DNA of 43,065 bases, from the IMG/VR virus record IMGVR_UViG_3300038713_000045, positions 1-43,065 of that record; one strand, written 5' to 3'. Shown in pieces: positions 7,299-15,081 of the stretch; position 1 is the stretch's first letter; each line of letters begins with the position of its first letter. The translations under genes and the position numbers were made by a program. Source of the stretch: a virus. The notes under the pieces were generated by a model. The model was not told the origin of the DNA and searched no databases. It saw only the letters and a program-made list of their open reading frames with translations.

Positions 7299-8738
7299 TT
7301 ACCTCCTTTGCTCTTGTTGTGGTGTAGGTACACCTCTTAATAATTGTAAACCACGTTGATAATCAACAGATAGTTGTTGATGTTGACTTTGTAACCAATT
7401 GTAGTCTGTTGTGTGTTTTTGTAATTTTGTGTTAAAATCTTGTACTGATTTGTTAACTTCAGCACTATATTTTTGTAAATCGTTAGTAAATTTTTGTATT
7501 TGAGCAGAATATTCAGATGTATCTTTACCTTGTTGATTATTTGCTTCTTGTATTTTTTCTTGTAACTCATTTTGATACACAGTATTAGCTTCGTTAAATT
7601 TATTTAAAGAATTTTGAAGGTTAGAGTTGTATTCTTGTAATAAAGATGAATAATCTTGTTGATATTTTTGAAAATTTTGATTCCACTCTTCATTAATCCA
7701 TTTTTGTACTGTAGCATTTACTGTAGTTGAGTATTCTTGTAGTTCATTTGAGTATTGTTGAAGTTTACGGGCTTCGTTACTGTCACTTAGTTGAGCGTTT
7801 TGTATATCTTTTTGTAGATTTGCTTGATATTCTACGTTACCATCATTAAATCTATTTAACGAATCTCTTGCTTCGTTACTTACCTGTTGTATTTTTACAG
7901 AAGCTAACTCTACATCTTCATCTGTTTCAATAAAACTTGTTACTTTACTGTAATCAGGAGCTATATATACAGGAGCATCTCCAGTAAGAGTTACTGATTG
8001 TGTTGTTAACGAGGGAGATACAGGTGGAGTTGGTAAAGTTAAGTCACCTACCGTTCCTAATGTCGGTGGATTAAAAACTGGTTGAGTATATGTAGGTACA
8101 GAAGCTGATATACTTATTTCACCAGAATCAAACGAAGGACTAACAGGACTTGCAGGTATAGTTGGTAGTGTCATGTCAGCTGGTAACGTAGAAGTTTTGT
8201 TACCCATCGCATTTTGTAAAGATTTTATAGATGCGTATAAAACTACTAAATATTCACAATCTAATGGAAAAGAAGATAAAGCGGTAGACATATTAGTATG
8301 GTTATAATTAACATCTGGTCTATTTATTTCTAAAAATTTACAATCTCCAGAATCTGGTAATGCATTTATTCTACCATTGTATATATACCATACTGGGTCT
8401 GTATCAGTTGCTTTTTCCATATGAGCTGATGCAAAGTCAGAACTGTCAGAGGCTCTTCCAGCTAACTCAGCTGGTATTTGTCTACATGGTTCACCTGCTC
8501 TTGTAACAGATAATACTTCACTAGATGTTAATATTTGTGAAACACCTTCACTACCAAAAGCTGTACTAGTAAACGTATCTTCAGTTGCACATAGTATTTT
8601 CTTTTCTCTAGGCATAGCATTTATTACTTCGATAGCTCCATCAGATAAAAATTGAGATAATTCTGATTGAGTAGGAGCAGTACCACTACTATCTATAGAT
8701 ATACTAGTTAGTCCTTCTACTTGTGTTTCAAATGACAT
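7299..8738 (-). CDS. adaptor-like protein with long coiled-coil C-terminus
   Basis: A 479-residue protein. Residues 1-185 look like a helical phage head-tail adaptor: TQSELSQFLSDGAIEVINAM at the start, then FLEINRPDVNYNH and a closing helix YLVVLYASIKSLQNAM. A proline-rich linker (about 186-265) follows. Residues about 280-465 form a Gln/Asn-rich coiled coil with repeated units of type YxxELQxYxxxVNxxVQxF. It probably sits at the portal-tail junction. The coiled coil could reach into the tail or capsid. The roles are inferred from order and shape. Confidence 0.6.
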   Translation of the reverse strand: MSFETQVEGLTSISIDSSGTAPTQSELSQFLSDGAIEVINAMPREKKILCATEDTFTSTAFGSEGVSQILTSSEVLSVTRAGEPCRQIPAELAGRASDSSDFASAHMEKATDTDPVWYIYNGRINALPDSGDCKFLEINRPDVNYNHTNMSTALSSFPLDCEYLVVLYASIKSLQNAMGNKTSTLPADMTLPTIPASPVSPSFDSGEISISASVPTYTQPVFNPPTLGTVGDLTLPTPPVSPSLTTQSVTLTGDAPVYIAPDYSKVTSFIETDEDVELASVKIQQVSNEARDSLNRFNDGNVEYQANLQKDIQNAQLSDSNEARKLQQYSNELQEYSTTVNATVQKWINEEWNQNFQKYQQDYSSLLQEYNSNLQNSLNKFNEANTVYQNELQEKIQEANNQQGKDTSEYSAQIQKFTNDLQKYSAEVNKSVQDFNTKLQKHTTDYNWLQSQHQQLSVDYQRGLQLLRGVPTPQQEQRR

Positions 8739-8741
8739 TTA

Positions 8742-8924
8742 TTATCTTTTCTTCTTACGTTTCTTTGCAGTTTTAGCTGCTCTTTTAAAGTTTGCGGCTG
8801 TAGGAGCTCCTTTTGAGCCTGGTTTTCTCATCTTTTCACCAGAACCAGCTTTAATACGTCTCCTTTTAGCGTGTATGTTTGCGTATAAACCTTTAGGTTT
8901 CTTTTTAGTTTTTTTTCTAGCCAT
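8742..8924 (-). CDS. 60-aa lysine-rich basic protein
   Basis: A highly basic 60-residue protein that begins MARKKTKKKPKGLYANIHAK, has a GSGEKMRKPGSKGAPT core and a lysine-rich tail. The conserved-looking core suggests a real family, but its function is unknown to me. It could bind DNA or scaffold the capsid. Start and upstream stop overlap, and it lies in a run of such proteins between the capsid genes and the adaptor gene. Confidence 0.65.
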   Translation of the reverse strand: MARKKTKKKPKGLYANIHAKRRRIKAGSGEKMRKPGSKGAPTAANFKRAAKTAKKRKKKR

Positions 8925-9256
8925 TATTTTTTCTTCTTTTTCTTTTTATTTTTGTTTCTTTTAGAAATAGCTGCAGCTTTCTTTTTAGCATCTGCCTTAC
9001 TACTAGCTCCCCAAGCTCTTAATGATAACAACAATCTTGTTGGTTTACCATTTTTATATTCTGGCCCTGGCATACCACCCATACGAGCTAAGAACGACGC
9101 TCGTCTAGGATTGTCACCACTTTTAACAGGAGCTTTAAGAGTACCACCTTTATAAGAAGCCCTACCCTTTGCATTCAAACCACCTTTTGGATTCTTACCA
9201 GCTTTTCTAGTCCAAGCTGCGGTTTTATACTTTCTTTTGGGTTTCTTTTTAGCCAT
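8924..9256 (-). CDS. DUF6321-like basic protein
   Basis: A 110-residue basic protein with the pattern AWTRKAGKNPKGGLNAKGRA followed by KSGDNPRRASFLARMGGMPG, which I recognise as the DUF6321 family of marine phages and some bacteria. The last 20 residues are nearly all lysine, alanine and asparagine. The function is unproven; nucleic-acid binding is suggested by charge. It starts in a TAATG overlap with the upstream 59-residue gene. Confidence 0.8.
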   Translation of the reverse strand: MAKKKPKRKYKTAAWTRKAGKNPKGGLNAKGRASYKGGTLKAPVKSGDNPRRASFLARMGGMPGPEYKNGKPTRLLLSLRAWGASSKADAKKKAAAISKRNKNKKKKKKK

Positions 9257-9435
9257 TACTTACCCCAGTGTTTACGAGCCATTTCTTTAGATTTCTTAGA
9301 TAGTTCTCCGTAATGAAACAAAGGTTTACTATTTTTACCATGAGATGCTCCTGAATGTAATTTACCATTAGGCATCTTGTGAGTTTTTCCTTTAAAAACT
9401 TTACCGTCTTTAAAATAATGATTAACACCTTTCAT
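9256..9435 (-). CDS. 59-aa basic hypothetical protein
   Basis: An ATG at 9435 opens a 60-codon frame (MKGVNHYFKDGKVFKGKTHK) that ends TAA at 9256, sharing TAATG with the next gene. The core HKMPNGKLHSGASHGKNSKP resembles small histidine/lysine-rich proteins seen among structural genes of marine phages. Without this gene there would be an unexplained 180-base hole in a tightly packed block. Function unknown; basic charge suggests DNA or virion binding. Confidence 0.7.
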   Translation of the reverse strand: MKGVNHYFKDGKVFKGKTHKMPNGKLHSGASHGKNSKPLFHYGELSKKSKEMARKHWGK

Positions 9436-9437
9436 AT

Positions 9438-9569
9438 CTATCTCTTCTTTTTCATTTTAGACTTCATAATTTTTTTTTGTAAAAATTTAGGTAAAGTCTT
9501 TTGAGCGGCAGTCAACATACCTTTTCCGTTTTTCTTTTTCATTTTTTTCTTACCAGTATGTTTAGGCAT
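9438..9569 (-). CDS. 43-aa lysine-rich protein
   Basis: I start this gene at the ATG at 9569 (MPKHTGKKKMKKKNGKGMLT). The longer frame back to 9701 reads through two other short frames and has no better ribosome site. The protein is over one third lysine, with a short AAQKTLPKFLQKKI helix. It begins one base after the stop of the 28-residue lysine-rich frame. Likely nucleic-acid-binding or virion-associated, on charge alone. Confidence 0.6.
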   Translation of the reverse strand: MPKHTGKKKMKKKNGKGMLTAAQKTLPKFLQKKIMKSKMKKKR

Positions 9570-9570
9570 A

Positions 9571-9657
9571 TTACTTACTACCTTTCTTTTTTGACTTTTT
9601 CTTCTTTTTCTTTTTGGTTTTCTTGGATTTCTTTCCGTATCCCATTCCGTAAGCCAT
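9571..9657 (-). CDS. 28-aa poly-lysine mini-protein
   Basis: A strong ribosome site (GAGGGT) lies 7 bases before the ATG at 9657. The peptide starts MAYGMGYGKKSKK and has 16 lysines in 28 residues. Similar MAYG...KKK peptides occur in marine phages as I recall them. The frame overlaps two other open frames, but only this one has a clear ribosome site of its own. Confidence 0.5.
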   Translation of the reverse strand: MAYGMGYGKKSKKTKKKKKKKSKKKGSK

Positions 9658-9736
9658 AATTTACCCTCATATCTTTCTTCATACCTTCTGTTAAGGTACA
9701 ATTTTTTACAGTACTCAAACCTTTACCAAATCTCAT
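9578..9736 (-). CDS. possible 52-aa overlapping gene
   Basis: An ATG at 9736 in an ATGA overlap with the zinc-ribbon gene opens a 52-residue frame (MRFGKGLSTVKNCTLTEGMK) ending TAG at 9578. It would fill an otherwise empty 76-base gap but overlaps nearly all of the poly-lysine mini-gene in another frame. The overlapping portion is low complexity, so openness there proves little. Either this frame, the mini-gene, or both may be translated. Confidence 0.3.
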   Translation of the reverse strand: MRFGKGLSTVKNCTLTEGMKKDMRVNYGLRNGIRKEIQENQKEKEEKVKKER

Positions 9737-9963
9737 AATGGTTTTACTCCTAAATTTTTCAATCTAGTATCCATTGTATTTTTAGCCATTCGTGATGTAC
9801 TTTGTTCTAAAGTCATAGAATCTAATTCTATATCAGTTCTTTTAGAAAACTCACCTCTCATAAAAGAGTTGGTTGTGAATTTAGGAGGATGAGCTCTTTT
9901 ACCACATTCCCTACAATAAAACCAACCACCATCATTAGAAACATTACAATGTTGACAATTCAA
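9733..9963 (-). CDS. zinc-ribbon protein with TTG start
   Basis: The 76-residue frame starts with TTG at 9963. A strong ribosome site (GGAGGAG), embedded in the last codons of the upstream gene, lies about 7 bases away and decides this start. The N-terminus has CxxC...CxxC (NCQHCNV then FYCRECGKRA), a zinc ribbon. The remainder is helical and polar. Such proteins are often small nucleic-acid or protein adaptors; its role among capsid genes is unknown. Confidence 0.7.
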   Translation of the reverse strand: MNCQHCNVSNDGGWFYCRECGKRAHPPKFTTNSFMRGEFSKRTDIELDSMTLEQSTSRMAKNTMDTRLKNLGVKPL

Positions 9964-9964
9964 C

Positions 9965-10168
9965 CTACGCTCCTCCGACTACCATAGTTAAGATTCTGTC
10001 ACCACGTAATTGTGTATGAGTAATAGACAGTACCTTGTTATTAGTAGAGTCTAGAGTAACAATATAATCTTTTATATCACGAGCCATCGTTCCAACAGCA
10101 CCATCTTCTTCAGCTGGATTAGCTGGGTGTATAAAAGTTTTTACTTTAACATTTGAATATACTGCCAT
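9965..10168 (-). CDS. 67-aa hypothetical protein
   Basis: A small beta-rich protein (begins MAVYSNVKVKTFIHP, ends GDRILTMVVGGA) with no recognised motif. It is preceded by GGAG and is the first gene after the hairpin pair at 10199-10239. It is probably a minor virion component or tail subunit, by position only. Confidence 0.6.
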   Translation of the reverse strand: MAVYSNVKVKTFIHPANPAEEDGAVGTMARDIKDYIVTLDSTNNKVLSITHTQLRGDRILTMVVGGA

Positions 10169-10198
10169 AATTACTCCTTAATTTAATTTTGGATTTTT

Positions 10199-10239
10199 GG
10201 GGCTACCTTTTATTGATAGCCCCACAGTATCCATACTGT
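10199..10239 (-). terminator. two adjacent hairpins after the capsid genes
   Basis: Two perfect inverted repeats abut. GGGGCTA (10199-10205) pairs with TAGCCCC (10217-10223) around an 11-base loop. ACAGTAT (10224-10230) pairs with ATACTGT (10233-10239) across two bases. Both lie in the only larger gap between the capsid and downstream late genes. No U-run follows on the minus strand, so this is not a standard rho-independent terminator. A partial terminator or an RNA processing/stability site is more likely, recalling the terminator after the capsid gene in T7. Confidence 0.5.
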
Positions 10240-10258
10240 TAATCCTTATTTATTCGGA

Positions 10259-10690
10259 TTATGATATTGTGATATGGTCGTGGTCGTGAGCAACTGCTTT
10301 TGCAAAGTAATTAGTTCCATTGCAAAAAAGTTCTACTGTATCACCTAACTGTGCACCACTAATAAATACAATCTCATCTACAGCTGTGCTATCTGTTGAA
10401 CTACCTGCACTACCATTACTACCGACAACATACCCTACAATTGTATCTTCAGCGGTATTGTTAGCAATAGTTACTGCATTAGCTGCAACTTCAGTAAGAA
10501 TAAACTTACAGTTCCAACCTTGGCCAGCAGCTGATGCTAAAGGTAATGTTATTTCATAAGCACTGTCTTGTTCTACTCCAAATACTTTTCCTGAATCTGC
10601 TGCAGTTAAAGTTTTCGCAGCACTTATAACTTCGTATTTTGAAGCAAGGTCACTAACACCACTATTCTCATTTAAATAATCATTTAACAT
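10259..10690 (-). CDS. capsid decoration-like beta protein
   Basis: A 143-residue protein immediately downstream of the major capsid gene. The central part follows the pattern AAKTLTAADSGKVFGV, ITLP, then DTVELFCNGTNYFAKA, a small beta domain common in phage head-decoration or fibre proteins. It ends in a His/Asp-rich tail (AHDHDHITIS). Decorating or stabilising the capsid is the likely role by position and fold pattern; it is not proven. A GGAGG-like ribosome site precedes the ATG. Confidence 0.6.
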   Translation of the reverse strand: MLNDYLNENSGVSDLASKYEVISAAKTLTAADSGKVFGVEQDSAYEITLPLASAAGQGWNCKFILTEVAANAVTIANNTAEDTIVGYVVGSNGSAGSSTDSTAVDEIVFISGAQLGDTVELFCNGTNYFAKAVAHDHDHITIS

Positions 10691-10701
10691 TCAGAACCTC
10701 C

Positions 10702-12102
10702 TTATAAGTCACTTAAGTTGTACATCATCTGAGTCTCAGGTAAAGTAATCTCAAGACCACCTTCGGTCAAAATCATATCTTTACGCAAGTCTTCATCATC
10801 TGATTGTACGTTAGTGGTAATAAAAGTATCACGATTAATACCGTTACCAACTAATGGTCTATATGAAAGTTTGCTCATATCAGCAAAAGCCATAAAACCA
10901 CTAGAGATACCTCTAAACAATGGTTCCTTGACTAAGTGAATTGTTCCATGAATAGTTTCGATAGACATAACTTTGTGTCCAAATGCACCTTCGCCTGGTT
11001 CAGACATTAGTCTAAATGGTGAATCACCATATCCTAATGAAGCATCCATAAATGCGCCGTTACCAAGTTTGTTAAAGAAGGTAATAACTGGTAAACCAGC
11101 TAAACACAATCTATCTCCACTACCACCCCTTGCTGGGTCAAATAGAACTTCAAGGTCAGATAACAACTGGTCATAAGTTAATGCTGAAGAAGCTAGTGTA
11201 CGTAAGTACGCTTTTCCAGATGTATAACTTAAATCACCAGAAACAGTAGGTGTAGAATTAACTAAAATATGTCCAACCAAACCTTCTGTGTATTGTACAG
11301 AACCTTGACGTTGTTTTTGTGAGAACAACATAGCTCTCTCAATATCAACCTTATGTTCACGTAATTTTATAGCCCACACTCTTTCCCACTCATTTGCATA
11401 TCCACGATAACGAGTAGCGTAAGCTGTATTTGTCATCTCAGCTGCAGTTTTAAAGATTTGTGTGTAACCATAGTTATCTTCTATTTGATTAGAAAATACG
11501 TCTGGTGACGCAGTTCCTTCAGCAAAAGCAGTTCCGATTACTTGACAACGTGAATTGTCTTTCAATTTATTATAATCAGTACCAGCTCCTGAATTAGAAA
11601 CACTAATTACTTTACCAGTAAATGTAGTAGTTGCTCCATTATCAACAGGTGCACTTTCTATTCTCATAATTACTTGAGCAACTGATTTGTCTGCAGCGTC
11701 ACTTGCGCCTGCACTTCCATCAGCAGTCTCAACTGCAAATACCATTCCCTTAATCAAATAATCAATAGATGTGCTTCCATCATCTACTGTTACTGTGTAT
11801 GTTGTACCAGCTGAAACAGCAGAACCACCATTTACAGCTCCGCTTAATAGAAAGTTACGACTTGTCCAATCAATTTTTGAACGGTCTTCTAAATAACGGA
11901 ATACTGAATCATCTGTTGGTACTTTACTTACTTTGCTTAAATAAACAAAGAAAGGTGACTCTTCAGGGGCTAAGTCTGCTACTCTATCACCAAAGTTATA
12001 GATTCTTCTTACGTCAGGAGTACCGCCTTGGGCGCTATCATGAGCGTTTGAAGAAGCTTGAACCATGTCAGTAGCTTTTACGATGCCTGAATTTATAGCC
12101 AT
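10702..12102 (-). CDS. major capsid protein, SU10/DUF5309 family
   Basis: A 466-residue major capsid protein of the SU10 (DUF5309) HK97-fold type. The N-terminal arm includes FGDRVADLAPEESPFFVYLS, the typical motif of this family. An inserted beta-rich region (about 85-190) probably forms a surface domain. The core contains RGYANEWERVWAIKLREHKV, and the C-terminal part has IHGTIHLVKEPLFRGIS. The gene follows the scaffold gene and precedes the decoration-like gene, as expected. The ribosome site AAGGAG is 8 bases from the ATG. Confidence 0.9.
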   Translation of the reverse strand: MAINSGIVKATDMVQASSNAHDSAQGGTPDVRRIYNFGDRVADLAPEESPFFVYLSKVSKVPTDDSVFRYLEDRSKIDWTSRNFLLSGAVNGGSAVSAGTTYTVTVDDGSTSIDYLIKGMVFAVETADGSAGASDAADKSVAQVIMRIESAPVDNGATTTFTGKVISVSNSGAGTDYNKLKDNSRCQVIGTAFAEGTASPDVFSNQIEDNYGYTQIFKTAAEMTNTAYATRYRGYANEWERVWAIKLREHKVDIERAMLFSQKQRQGSVQYTEGLVGHILVNSTPTVSGDLSYTSGKAYLRTLASSALTYDQLLSDLEVLFDPARGGSGDRLCLAGLPVITFFNKLGNGAFMDASLGYGDSPFRLMSEPGEGAFGHKVMSIETIHGTIHLVKEPLFRGISSGFMAFADMSKLSYRPLVGNGINRDTFITTNVQSDDEDLRKDMILTEGGLEITLPETQMMYNLSDL

Positions 12103-12131
12103 TGTAAACTCCTTATTGTTAAATTACAAGT

Positions 12132-12902
12132 TTACGGTAATTTTCCATGTACGGCTGCTCCCATAATACCTTCCCAAGCTGAATCTGATTCACTCTTAGG
12201 TCTAGTTCTAGGGTCAGCCCCCTGTATTGCGCCTGGCGTTACAGGATTTTTTCTGGACTGTTTTACCGCTTCCAATGAGTTATAAACGCCTTGTTGCCTT
12301 TTTTTACCATTCACATCCATCCAAAGTTTTACTAGATTGTCTAATCCAACATTTTCTCTTGGTTGGGTAACGAATTGTAAGAAGTCTTTTACATCTTCAT
12401 CAGGCATTTTATGTACGTTTTTTAACTCGTTTATAGTGTTATTCAAGGCAATATTCTCATTCATTTTACTCATATGTCCTTCAATAGCACTTTGCACCGA
12501 CTGTTGTTCTTGAGCTACTCTCATTTTATAAGACGGTGATTCTGGCTTGTAATAGGCGTCCCAAGGATTAAATTCTTCCTCGGATACCTGAGGCACTTGT
12601 TCTTTTTGTTGATTAACAGCTGTATTGTTGTTTTGCATCTGAACCGCTGTTTCCAAAGCTCCTTCGAGTTTTGATAAACTAGATTGTGATTTGTCATACA
12701 ATGACTGCCATTTTTTACTTTCGTTTTCCCAATCTACGTGTGTTGTTGTTGATTCAGTTGACTGTTCAGGAATATCATTGTACTCCTGACCTTGTACGCT
12801 ATTATCATCAGCAAAAGGATTGTTCTCCTCAGTCCCAACTACTGCATCTACTACAGATGCGTCGTTGGAATTTGCTTCAGCTTCAGTTGTGTAATCTTCC
12901 AT
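12132..12902 (-). CDS. capsid scaffolding protein
   Basis: A 256-residue, acidic, polar protein located directly between portal and major capsid genes, the usual place for a scaffold. It has a disordered acidic N-terminus, a coiled coil from about residue 60 (WENESKKWQSLYDKSQSSLS), further Gln-rich helices, and a basic C-terminal region. No protease domain is visible. The assignment rests on position, size and composition. Confidence 0.8.
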   Translation of the reverse strand: MEDYTTEAEANSNDASVVDAVVGTEENNPFADDNSVQGQEYNDIPEQSTESTTTHVDWENESKKWQSLYDKSQSSLSKLEGALETAVQMQNNNTAVNQQKEQVPQVSEEEFNPWDAYYKPESPSYKMRVAQEQQSVQSAIEGHMSKMNENIALNNTINELKNVHKMPDEDVKDFLQFVTQPRENVGLDNLVKLWMDVNGKKRQQGVYNSLEAVKQSRKNPVTPGAIQGADPRTRPKSESDSAWEGIMGAAVHGKLP

Positions 12903-12916
12903 TACTATTTTCCTTT

Positions 12917-14995
12917 CTACAATGTTTCGTTGTTTTCAGGAGCAGGACTAATCTCTTCTTCTGGTGTATCTACACCAACTGTTGGATTTTGCAACCCATT
13001 CATAAGAGGTTTTAATCTCTCCAACTCGAACTTCACTGTATCGGCAAACTTATTTGTTTGCACTTTTTTGTTAGCTTTTGCGTCCGCCCTTACTTCATTC
13101 AAGTCACGTTTAAATTTCTCAACTGCGACTCGTTTCTTGTCTTGGACAGACTCCCTTTGTGCCGTTTGCAAGTCACCTTGCAATTTTTTGATTTCTTGTT
13201 GCATCTGTTGATTCATTTGTTGCAACTGAGCAATCTCACTCATTCTCGTCATGACACCCTCTTTGTCAAATATTTCTGGATTCTTTTTTAATACTTCTGT
13301 TCTATCAACAAGTCCAGCTTGATATGCTTCTAGGTATACACCATACTCTGCATATTTACTTTGCGGTAATGTAGAACCAGCTTCTATACGAATATCATGT
13401 TGTCCGATATTGTTTCTATCTTTAACAATATCAATAATTGTAGAATTATAATCATCGTATAAAGAATTTACAGACACTTCATTTATGTTATTATTTGGTT
13501 GTACCAACCTAAACATTTTTTGGAATGTGTAATGTCCTTTACTAAAAGAATACATAACTCTACCTAAAATATTTACACTGAACTCAATGTCACGTAATTT
13601 AGATTTTGGTCTTTCCGAACCAAGTAACATCATACGTTCAGTTCCCCTAACTGTGTCAGGAGCTTTATCTGCAAAACCATGCATCATTTCTGGTAACCCA
13701 AATATAAAATCTATATAAAACTCAGCTTTGTCTATTAATCTATAAAATTCTGCTGCTAATGGTGTAGGTGATGGATAGTGTGGTTCTCCCTGTGATGTAT
13801 CTATTTCTATAACCGCATTAGGATTAGCCCAGTCTCTTTCTAGTTGACTTAGACCGTTAACAGCACTGCCTAAAGGTACTAATAGTTTTAATCCAGCAGA
13901 CGCTTGAGCGTGTGACAACGAAAGTGAGAACAACTTATTTAAAAGACGTTGCATTGGTCGAGTTCGAGAAACATCCGATTTCGGATAGGGTGTACCTGAC
14001 CATACATTAGGTAGAGGAACAATAGGATATACATCAGTATTGAGGACTGTTTCATACAAGAGAACCTCACCTACGGTGGCAACGACACCGATTCTTGTTT
14101 GCATCACTTCTTCAAACATCATAAGACCACGCTCAAAAACGCCTGGATTTTCTTTTAAGAAATTAGAAAATTCCTCTTCACTCATAACCATCTCTTCACC
14201 ACTACGAGAATCTACTACTCTATAAAAAGGAACTTTAGTTTTATAAAATCTTTCTAATATTTGATATTTATCTTGATTGTAATAATCAAAGTCTTTTGTT
14301 TCTGCTGGAGTTTTTACATCCATACTGTTTTTGTTTTGACCGTATGGATAATCTTCTTCTTGGTATGTAGATATGTCTTGTATCATACCTGGCATTAACT
14401 CTCCAGTCTCTTCGTCAATAGAAGGCCCAAGAAAAGGATATAGATTTACAATTTGGTCACCAGTTAATATCGTAGATAAAATAATAGCATCAGCATCTTG
14501 AAAGAATCTATCGCGTGAAGATGGAGGTACATAAACCCTAAACGGGTTAACAGACGTAAATTTAACCTCACCTTTTCCAAAGTCAGCTTCGTTGTCGATA
14601 TACACATATAAATACCCTAACCCTGTTATAGCGTAATCATGTATTGCATCTTTCATCTGTACATCACCGTCAGACAATTGCCATATGTATCCTAGTATAG
14701 TTCTCCAAGCAGATGCAATTTTAACATCAGAGTCTTCTCTAGGTATAGCTGTAAATACTGGAGGTTTAGATGTGAGTACGCTTTTTAATTTTTCGACAGC
14801 TGGAGATATTCTGTCCATAGGAACGTCAGCCTGATTACGAGATTGCATCTCTTCAGACTCAGCGTTTGTAAAATGATTACCATGATAGAAGTCAATATCA
14901 TTACGAGCTTCTATTTCCCAATCTTTCCTAGCGTCTCTCCACCTACGATGTAACTCTTGATTTTCTAAAGAAAGAGGGTGTTGTTCTAATGCCAT
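12917..14995 (-). CDS. portal protein
   Basis: A 692-residue portal protein, the dodecameric ring at the capsid vertex through which DNA is packaged and ejected. The N-terminal part has RRWRDARKDWEIEARNDIDF and FYHGNHF; the middle shows WSGTPYPKSDVSRTRPMQRL and LPEMMHGFADKAPDTVRGTE, typical of large portals of podovirus-like phages. The C-terminus (about 590-680) is a Gln-rich coiled coil. The gene lies between TerL and scaffold. No clear ribosome site is seen before the ATG. Confidence 0.88.
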   Translation of the reverse strand: MALEQHPLSLENQELHRRWRDARKDWEIEARNDIDFYHGNHFTNAESEEMQSRNQADVPMDRISPAVEKLKSVLTSKPPVFTAIPREDSDVKIASAWRTILGYIWQLSDGDVQMKDAIHDYAITGLGYLYVYIDNEADFGKGEVKFTSVNPFRVYVPPSSRDRFFQDADAIILSTILTGDQIVNLYPFLGPSIDEETGELMPGMIQDISTYQEEDYPYGQNKNSMDVKTPAETKDFDYYNQDKYQILERFYKTKVPFYRVVDSRSGEEMVMSEEEFSNFLKENPGVFERGLMMFEEVMQTRIGVVATVGEVLLYETVLNTDVYPIVPLPNVWSGTPYPKSDVSRTRPMQRLLNKLFSLSLSHAQASAGLKLLVPLGSAVNGLSQLERDWANPNAVIEIDTSQGEPHYPSPTPLAAEFYRLIDKAEFYIDFIFGLPEMMHGFADKAPDTVRGTERMMLLGSERPKSKLRDIEFSVNILGRVMYSFSKGHYTFQKMFRLVQPNNNINEVSVNSLYDDYNSTIIDIVKDRNNIGQHDIRIEAGSTLPQSKYAEYGVYLEAYQAGLVDRTEVLKKNPEIFDKEGVMTRMSEIAQLQQMNQQMQQEIKKLQGDLQTAQRESVQDKKRVAVEKFKRDLNEVRADAKANKKVQTNKFADTVKFELERLKPLMNGLQNPTVGVDTPEEEISPAPENNETL

Positions 14996-15081
14996 AATGT
15001 ATGTGACTCTGGGTTTACCTATAAGTTAAACAACTTTTTATATAATACAAACAAAAAACGCTAAAATCGACTAAAAGTTCC

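Noticed and set aside
9570-9701. Long form of the 43-residue lysine-rich gene starting at 9701
   Set aside because: It has no ribosome site and merges out-of-frame reading of neighbouring short genes; the ATG at 9569 is better placed.
12686-13211. Two plus-strand frames opposite scaffold and portal ends
   Set aside because: They are Leu/Cys/Phe-rich shadows of Gln/Lys-rich coding on the minus strand, and overlap each other.
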